This document shows positions 7,027 to 11,887 of a stretch of 17,342 nt of DNA, in pieces (position 1 is the first letter of the stretch; the number at the start of each line of letters is the position of its first letter). Made by a program: the position numbers and the translations under genes. This DNA comes from JAHIVB01 sp964574705. Its GTDB lineage: Bacteria > Bacillota_I > Bacilli_A > Izemoplasmatales > Hujiaoplasmataceae. Below the pieces are notes generated by a model, which did not search any database, was not told the origin of the DNA, and saw only the letters and a program-made list of their open reading frames with translations. The stretch lies in NCBI GenBank assembly GCA_964574705.1, contig CAZNOO010000029.1, positions 1-17,342 on the forward strand, read 5' to 3'.

Positions 7027-8259
7027 ATGCAGAAACTTTGGAATAAAAACTTTACGATCCTTTCCATTGGGTCCTTTGTATCTGCGCTTGGTAGCGCAGT
7101 AGCAGGGATTTCCTTTGGAATATTAATCTATTTAGAAACCCATTCGCCGCTATTATTAGCGGCGTTTACTATCACTAATATCGTTCCACGCGTCATTGCG
7201 AACTTTCTTGTAGGGCCTTTTGTAGACCGTCATTCGAGAGTTAAAATGATCTACATGCTTGATTTCTTCTATACCATTGTCTTTGGTGTGATTGCTTTGG
7301 TGCTCTTCACAGGCTATTTCAATGTGGTTGTATTCATGGGTGTTGCGGCTTTTCTCGGTGTTACGGACACCGTATATCAAACCGCATTCATGAGTTTATT
7401 CCCTGAAACCGTCCCACAAGGACAGCATTCGAAAGCTTATTCCATTTCAAGTTTGATTTGGCCGATATCGGCAGCATTGATGGCTCCGATTGCGACCTTC
7501 TTCATCCAAACGTTTCCATCGTTTGGTGTCGCCATTTTGATGTCTTTTAATGCAGTGACATTTTTGGTTACTGCCACGATGGAAACCTTCATTAAAGTCG
7601 ACGAGAAATTGAATCAAAACCCAGTTGAAAAACTTCAGTTTTTAAAAGATTTGAAAGAAGGCGTCTCTTATTACAAAAAAGAAAAAGGAATCCTTGGAAT
7701 CGGGATTCTGTTTATGTCTTTTTCTTTTGTTTACGCGGCGAGTGATTTACTCCGAATGCCATTTTTTCAAGAGAGTTCAATCTATAACTTGAACCATTTC
7801 GCCTTTTTGATTTCAGCAGGTTCGATTGGGCGTGTCATCGGTGGCGTCATCCACTATTCCTTTAAACTAAATAAGAACAATAAATTCAAAATTGCACTCG
7901 CCGTCTATTTTACCGTTGAAGTACTTGATGCCGTCTTGTTGTTCACTCCGTTTGTGATGATGGTCATCTTCAGCTTCATCGTTGGAGTTCTTTCCGTTAC
8001 CTCTTTCAACATTCGAATGTCGGCGACCCAGACCTATATTCCTTCAGATAAACGAGGACGTGTCAATTCCGTTCAAAGTCTACTTTGGAACATTGGAGCG
8101 ATTGTTGGGACCTTGGTGCTCGGAATTATCGCAGAATACACTGATATCGGATATCAGTATTTGATTTTAGGCACAGCCGTCGTATCGATTTCGACAATTT
8201 TCCTTGTTCCAGTCAGAATGAAGGAAGATTTCAAGAAAATCTACAACGTTGACGTATAA
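7027..8259 (+). CDS. Major facilitator superfamily transporter (drug/siderophore exporter type)
   Basis: 410-aa inner-membrane transporter of the MFS, with the hydrophobicity of about 12 helices. It shows the MFS motif-A equivalent GPFVDRHSRVKM between helices 2 and 3, and a matching loop in the second half (PSDKRGRVNSVQSLLWN). The N-terminus (LWNKNFTILSIGSFVSALG) is like the MefA/EntS macrolide-efflux and enterochelin-exporter group, so export of a small amphipathic compound is the likely class of activity; the substrate is unknown. The ATG at 7027 is preferred: the GTG at 7021 overlaps the TTGGAG ribosome binding site. Three perfect hairpins lie inside the coding sequence (7082-7099, 7145-7164, 8140-8158). 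It ends the ychF-to-MFS gene group. No clear terminator is seen after its TAA. Confidence 0.9.
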   Translation: MQKLWNKNFTILSIGSFVSALGSAVAGISFGILIYLETHSPLLLAAFTITNIVPRVIANFLVGPFVDRHSRVKMIYMLDFFYTIVFGVIALVLFTGYFNVVVFMGVAAFLGVTDTVYQTAFMSLFPETVPQGQHSKAYSISSLIWPISAALMAPIATFFIQTFPSFGVAILMSFNAVTFLVTATMETFIKVDEKLNQNPVEKLQFLKDLKEGVSYYKKEKGILGIGILFMSFSFVYAASDLLRMPFFQESSIYNLNHFAFLISAGSIGRVIGGVIHYSFKLNKNNKFKIALAVYFTVEVLDAVLLFTPFVMMVIFSFIVGVLSVTSFNIRMSATQTYIPSDKRGRVNSVQSLLWNIGAIVGTLVLGIIAEYTDIGYQYLILGTAVVSISTIFLVPVRMKEDFKKIYNVDV

Positions 8260-8287
8260 TTTTATATGAATTGCCATCCTTTAATTG

Positions 8288-8316
8288 TGGACAAACTAGG
8301 GATGGTATGTTATAAT
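8288..8316 (+). promoter_or_regulatory. Strong promoter of rpsF-ssb-rpsR
   Basis: -35 TGGACA (8288-8293), 17-bp spacer, -10 TATAAT (8311-8316) with an extended TGn at 8308-8310. The start of transcription is expected near 8323. An inverted repeat, CCATCC (8274-8279) and GGATGG (8300-8305), flanks the -35 box. Confidence 0.85.
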
Positions 8317-8320
8317 GTTT

Positions 8321-8358
8321 TAGCGTGAGAAATCTCACCTACTTGCTGCAAAAGCAGC
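8321..8358 (+). promoter_or_regulatory. Structured rpsF leader, possible S6:S18 autoregulatory site
   Basis: Two hairpins lie between promoter and ribosome binding site. One is 8321-8341 (UAG, bulged C, GUGAG, loop AAAU, CUCAC, CUA). The other is 8345-8358 (GCUGC, loop AAAA, GCAGC). Bacterial rpsF leaders often carry an RNA bound by the S6:S18 pair for feedback control. The genes for both proteins are in this operon, but I cannot match the known consensus with certainty. AAGGAGG at 8370-8376 follows. Confidence 0.45.
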
Positions 8359-8382
8359 CAAAAGACCATAAGGAGGAACAGT

Positions 8383-8673
8383 ATGAGAAAGTATGAAGTA
8401 ATGTACATCATTCGTCCGACACTTGAAATCGAAGCCAAAAAAGCCCTGATTGCAGAATTAAACACAATCATGACGACACGAGGCACCGAAGAAGTGACAG
8501 TCAACGAATGGGGAACAAGAGATCTTGCTTATGAAATCAATGATTTCAAAAAAGGGTACTATGTAGTGTTAACATTCTTAGCAACCCCAGAAGCAACTTT
8601 TGAACTCGATCGTGTAATGAAGATCAAAGAAGACGTCATCCGTCACATGATCATCTCTAGAGAAGAAAAGTAA
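8383..8673 (+). CDS. rpsF: 30S ribosomal protein bS6
   Basis: 96 aa, the usual size for bS6, which binds 16S rRNA with S18 on the platform of the 30S subunit. The N-terminal strand MRKYEVMYIIRP and the central WGTRDLAYEINDFKKGYYVV segment are characteristic. A strong AAGGAGGA site precedes the ATG. It is first in rpsF-ssb-rpsR, the standard bacterial order; ssb follows after 20 bases. It is probably controlled through the structured leader at 8321-8358. The negatively charged C-terminal extension found in some enteric bS6 proteins is absent, as in other Firmicutes. Confidence 0.98.
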   Translation: MRKYEVMYIIRPTLEIEAKKALIAELNTIMTTRGTEEVTVNEWGTRDLAYEINDFKKGYYVVLTFLATPEATFELDRVMKIKEDVIRHMIISREEK

Positions 8674-8693
8674 GACAATAGGAGGAAGAAACC

Positions 8694-9155
8694 ATGTTAA
8701 ACAAAGTCGTATTAATCGGTCGTCTGACCCGTGACCCGGAACTCAGATACACGACCAATCAAAATATTGCCGTGGTTACCTTCACACTTGCTGTCAACAG
8801 ACCTTACTCAAGAGATCAACAAAGCGGCAATGACACAAACAACGCTGATTTCATTCAGTGTACTGCTTGGAGAAACCAAGCTGAAAACGTAAGTAAGTAT
8901 ATCACTAAGGGTTCCTTGGTCGCCGTAGACGGACGTCTACAGACCAGAGACTACATGGACAAGGACAACGTTAGAAGATATGTGACAGAAGTCGTATGCG
9001 ACAGCGTCGTATTCCTTGAATCCAAAGGTCAAAGAGATGGAAGTTCTTCAGGAGAGACTTATTCACCAAGAAACAACGATCGATTCGAAAAAGAGTCTAA
9101 AGATGATGACAAAAGCAAAAGCATTAACATCATCGAAGACGATCTACCATTCTAA
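8694..9155 (+). CDS. ssb: Single-stranded DNA-binding protein SSB
   Basis: 153-aa tetrameric single-strand DNA binder for replication, repair and recombination. The OB fold spans about residues 1-108 (NKVVLIGRLTRDPELRY, VVTFTLAVNR, DFIQCTAWRNQAENV, VDGRLQTRDY). A disordered polar linker follows (about 115-145), then the acidic tip EDDLPF that docks partner proteins. The TAGGAGGAAG site precedes the ATG. It lies between rpsF and rpsR, the standard order. Length and motifs are typical. Confidence 0.98.
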   Translation: MLNKVVLIGRLTRDPELRYTTNQNIAVVTFTLAVNRPYSRDQQSGNDTNNADFIQCTAWRNQAENVSKYITKGSLVAVDGRLQTRDYMDKDNVRRYVTEVVCDSVVFLESKGQRDGSSSGETYSPRNNDRFEKESKDDDKSKSINIIEDDLPF

Positions 9156-9170
9156 AAGGAGGAAAAACGC

Positions 9171-9428
9171 ATGTACAACAAACCACAAGGCCAAGGCGGA
9201 AAACCTTTCAACAAGAACCGCAGAAGCCGTAAAAGATGCTATTTTACAGATAATAAAGTCACATACATTGATTTCAAAGACTTTGAATTGTTAAAGAAAT
9301 TTATCTCTGACAGAGGCAAAATTCTTCCAAGAAGAGTTACAGGAACCAAAGCTTATTATCAAAAACATCTTGCTGTAGCGATTAAAAGAGCACGTTTCAT
9401 GGCCCTTTTACCATTCGTAAAAGACTAG
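9171..9428 (+). CDS. rpsR: 30S ribosomal protein bS18
   Basis: 85-aa bS18, the rRNA-binding partner of S6. It has a basic N-terminal tail with KNRRSRKRCYF and the family core FKDFELLKKFISDRGKILP, followed by RRVTGT and AIKRARFMALLPF. AAAGGAGG lies ahead of the ATG. It is the last gene of the operon and is followed within 8 bases by the terminator at 9436-9461. Confidence 0.98.
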   Translation: MYNKPQGQGGKPFNKNRRSRKRCYFTDNKVTYIDFKDFELLKKFISDRGKILPRRVTGTKAYYQKHLAVAIKRARFMALLPFVKD

Positions 9429-9435
9429 ATAAAAC

Positions 9436-9461
9436 AAAAAGACTCCGCGGAGTCTTTTTTT
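9436..9461. terminator. Bidirectional intrinsic terminator between convergent operons
   Basis: The near-perfect palindrome AAAAAGACTCCGCGGAGTCT, followed by a T tract, runs from 9436 to 9461. The stem is at least 5 GC-rich bp (GACTC/GAGTC, loop CGCG), extended by A-T pairs. A and T tracts on the two sides let it end transcription of rpsR (plus) and of the membrane operon (minus). The TAA stop of the 99-aa minus gene (9460-9462) overlaps the T tract. Confidence 0.9.
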
Positions 9462-9759
9462 ATAGGAATTCAACAACCATGATGATACCTAATGCAATCA
9501 GACTTAAAATGATCATCAACAGAATCTGAAACATTATCGGTTTGAATGCCCGGTAAGTGTATTTCTTGTTTTTTGTGAATAGCGTTATGACGTAAATGGT
9601 ATTAAAAATGACATAGGTGCCAAAGATAACAGCTGGAACTGTAAAATATAGAACTGCTATATCAATCCGAAGGAAGTAAATCGCGAGATAATAAAATGGA
9701 ATGAAAAGGATATAGGCAGTACCTACCATCGAGTAGGTTTTTTGAGAAAGTAGTTTCAT
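9460..9759 (-). CDS. Small membrane protein, unknown
   Basis: 99 aa with three predicted membrane helices (about residues 14-31, 33-60 and 73-97), separated by short basic loops such as KNKKYTYRAFK. No family is recognised. The ATG follows a GGGGA site and comes 1 nt after the stop of the 187-aa gene, so it is the last gene of a three-gene minus-strand operon. The ORF is supported by its ribosome binding site, tight coupling and consistent hydrophobic pattern. It could be a subunit of a membrane complex with its two neighbours. Confidence 0.75.
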   Translation of the reverse strand: MKLLSQKTYSMVGTAYILFIPFYYLAIYFLRIDIAVLYFTVPAVIFGTYVIFNTIYVITLFTKNKKYTYRAFKPIMFQILLMIILSLIALGIIMVVEFL

Positions 9760-9760
9760 A

Positions 9761-10324
9761 TTATTGTCCCCTGAAAAACATCATGAAAAATAAGTAAATG
9801 GTATAAATTCCAGCTAAAGCAGGCAATAGCAGTAACAAACAAATCCTCAATAAAATAAGAATACCCACAGGTTCGTTTGCTTCTTTCTCTAAAGGGATGT
9901 TTTCTTCAACTTTTACAATATCTTCTACAATTTCTTTTTTACCTTCGTATTTAATGGCGTAAGAAGAAACAACCGCAAACACTAAAATCATCAGTCCGTC
10001 TAAAATCTTTGAAAACAACGAAATGAAATCCGTCTGAAGATAGTTCAATAAACTCAAAGTGGCAAGTATTCCGATTCCAAATGAGAAGATGGCTTGCAAG
10101 TGACCTCTCAGTTTTCGAGGTATTTTGACACTGAAAGTAAGGAACGGCATATTAAGCAAATAGAGAATCGAACATACAAGGAACATTCTGAAATACATCG
10201 AATAAGAATGATTTGACGTCAATTTTTCAGCCAATAATGTCGTATGAATAACCCATAAAAAGATGATACCATAATGAATGAAGTTTTGATCTATTATTTT
10301 AATGACTTTGTCTTTCGTTATCAT
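9761..10324 (-). CDS. Polytopic membrane protein, unknown
   Basis: 187 aa with about five hydrophobic segments: near 17-32, 43-66, 77-97, 108-125 and a long one at 152-184. A charged cytosol-like stretch (about 126-150, rich in E and K) precedes the last segment. No motif or family is recognised. The ATG is preceded by AGAGGAGAAA and overlaps the TGA of the upstream 449-aa gene (ATGA), indicating translational coupling. Function is unknown; co-membership with the 449-aa and 99-aa proteins suggests a joint membrane assembly. Confidence 0.75.
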   Translation of the reverse strand: MITKDKVIKIIDQNFIHYGIIFLWVIHTTLLAEKLTSNHSYSMYFRMFLVCSILYLLNMPFLTFSVKIPRKLRGHLQAIFSFGIGILATLSLLNYLQTDFISLFSKILDGLMILVFAVVSSYAIKYEGKKEIVEDIVKVEENIPLEKEANEPVGILILLRICLLLLLPALAGIYTIYLFFMMFFRGQ

Positions 10325-11670
10325 ATGTCGATTTCTCCTCTCATCATCAGGATGGGCAAGTCGACAAGCGGGATACTTCTGCGGAAGTAAAAGGTTTGAA
10401 GGTCAGATAAATCTGTTAAAAAATGTTCTTGATCAACTTCAAACAGAAAAGGTCTTTGTGAAAGAGCGGGATCTTTGATGACACCCGATATGTCATACCT
10501 AGCGTAATAAGTTTTCTGCTCGTGTAACATCGAGAAATTTACCAATTCAAGTTCGTATCGGTAAGACTTTCCGATATAAGTGTTTTCCTTGTTTAAAACA
10601 CGGTAGACATTGTAATAATCTGAATAGGAATGGTCTTTGATTTGGTCTTCAAGGTAAGTGCTTTCTAATTGATTATCATAGATTTGATAAGGATTATAGG
10701 GTGAATAGTTAAACTTTGCATAGACGAATGACTCACCGCCGACAAATTGTCTCCAACCTGTTATCAGTTGGTCTTCAATCTGAATGATTGTGCCCGTTCC
10801 TTCGTAAGGATATATTTCATATTCTGCCGCACCCTGAAGCAGGATTCCTTCTCCAATCAAAGATTCTTCAGGATTTAAGTTATCTCTTCCGTGCATCGAC
10901 ATGGTAATGGTGAGCGATTTCGTTTCTGGATCGATTTCCTCTGAAAAATCTGAAATGTACGTCTTTTGCCATTCGTAGTTTTCAAAATCAAACGCTTTGG
11001 CTTCGGCTAGAGTCATTTGGTCGATTTGTTCGTAGTAAGTCTGATCGATTTGAACAGTTTGTTCTGTAAGTGTAATGGTTTGAATGATTTCACTTAAAAC
11101 CGGAAGAATGGAAGACACACCAGGAAGGACGGAGGTTGAATAGGTTCTCTTGATGTATTGGGTCATAACCGGCCCATCATACGCTACATAAATCCATGTG
11201 TAATGATCAATTGGATGCGTAGTGCCTATGATTTCATGAAATTCAAGTGTCTGGGAATAAAATACCGCTTCATGATCGATAAACTCCCAGTTTTGGACGC
11301 GCTTTTCTATCGTGGGGCAAGTATCTGACCGGGAGACATAGATTAAATTGTCATATAAATCAAAATAGTCACAGGTGGCCATTTCAGGGACGGCATACAC
11401 TTTGACAAGCTTGATTTCTCCTAAAAGAGTCACTCCAATCGTGATAATGAAAACCAGTTCAAATAAACCCTTGAAAACCACTTTTCTCATCTTCAGTTTC
11501 CTATAGAGATACCACGCAAGAATGGAGATAAAATATGCCATAAGAATGAAGAGTAGCGTATATTTCAAATAGAAAAGAAACTGCGAATCAAAGTAAGACG
11601 ATGATGTCGCGAATGTCAGTATGATTAGCAAAAGAAATTCAGGAAACAAGAGCCATTTTGGATTTTTCAT
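10321..11670 (-). CDS. Membrane-anchored protein with large extracytoplasmic domain, unknown
   Basis: 449 aa. Three N-terminal membrane segments (about 7-26, 33-56 and 67-88) are followed by about 360 residues with no clear membrane segment, predicted outside the cell. That domain is rich in Tyr, Thr, Ile and acidic residues and has two Cys (in ATCDYF and DTCPTI) near its start that could form a disulfide. No catalytic motif or known family is recognised; a beta-rich binding or sensing domain is a guess. It is the first gene of the operon, with AAGGAG about 10 nt before the ATG and a sigma-A-type promoter at 11717-11745. Confidence 0.75.
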   Translation of the reverse strand: MKNPKWLLFPEFLLLIILTFATSSSYFDSQFLFYLKYTLLFILMAYFISILAWYLYRKLKMRKVVFKGLFELVFIITIGVTLLGEIKLVKVYAVPEMATCDYFDLYDNLIYVSRSDTCPTIEKRVQNWEFIDHEAVFYSQTLEFHEIIGTTHPIDHYTWIYVAYDGPVMTQYIKRTYSTSVLPGVSSILPVLSEIIQTITLTEQTVQIDQTYYEQIDQMTLAEAKAFDFENYEWQKTYISDFSEEIDPETKSLTITMSMHGRDNLNPEESLIGEGILLQGAAEYEIYPYEGTGTIIQIEDQLITGWRQFVGGESFVYAKFNYSPYNPYQIYDNQLESTYLEDQIKDHSYSDYYNVYRVLNKENTYIGKSYRYELELVNFSMLHEQKTYYARYDISGVIKDPALSQRPFLFEVDQEHFLTDLSDLQTFYFRRSIPLVDLPILMMRGEIDI

Positions 11671-11716
11671 CGATTCAGCACTCCTTCATTTAGCAGATAA
11701 GGATTTGACAGTTTCT

Positions 11717-11745
11717 ATTCTATCAAAAAGGCAACTTGATTACAA
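11717..11745 (-). promoter_or_regulatory. Promoter of the three-gene membrane operon
   Basis: On the minus strand, -35 TTGTAA (11745-11740) and -10 TAGAAT (11722-11717) are 17 bp apart. Transcription would start near 11710, about 40 nt ahead of the 449-aa gene. It is divergent to the gdpP promoter. Confidence 0.7.
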
Positions 11746-11762
11746 TAATATTCACTATTTTA

Positions 11763-11775
11763 TTGAATAATTCAA
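11763..11775. repeat. 13-bp palindrome TTGAATAATTCAA, operator-like
   Basis: Perfect palindrome (TTGAAT-A-ATTCAA), 17 bp upstream of the -35 of the membrane operon and between two divergent promoters. It shares the TTGAA-N3-TTCAA pattern with 3543-3555. It is not a match to the classical PerR, Fur or Rex boxes as I know them. Confidence 0.4.
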
Positions 11776-11843
11776 AAATGGAGGATTTGAAACAATATCA
11801 ATCATTCTATGAATGACTTCAAGTTTCTTTTCTTCTTTAGTTG

Positions 11844-11852
11844 TGATATAAT
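11844..11852 (+). promoter_or_regulatory. Extended -10 promoter of gdpP-rplI-dnaB
   Basis: TGATATAAT is a TGn-extended perfect -10 (TATAAT at 11847-11852). The -35 position (11824-11829, TTTCTT) is poor, which is usual with an extended -10. Start expected near 11859. Confidence 0.65.
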
Positions 11853-11856
11853 GTTC

Positions 11857-11874
11857 TTGATTTATTTTAATCAA
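11857..11874 (+). repeat. Inverted repeat at the gdpP transcription start
   Basis: TTGATT (11857-11862), 6 nt, AATCAA (11869-11874). It lies right after the -10 box and just before the ACGAGG ribosome binding site. It could act as an operator or as a weak 5'-UTR hairpin. Confidence 0.35.
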
Positions 11875-11887
11875 ACGAGGTGCATCT

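Noticed and set aside
8249..8262. TTGACG followed at once by TATAAT at the end of the MFS gene
   Set aside because: The two hexamers adjoin with no spacer, so they cannot form a promoter. The properly spaced promoter is at 8288-8316.
9016..9294. 92-codon plus-strand ORF bridging ssb and rpsR
   Set aside because: Out of frame with two certain genes; its composition follows the shadow of the basic and acidic tails.
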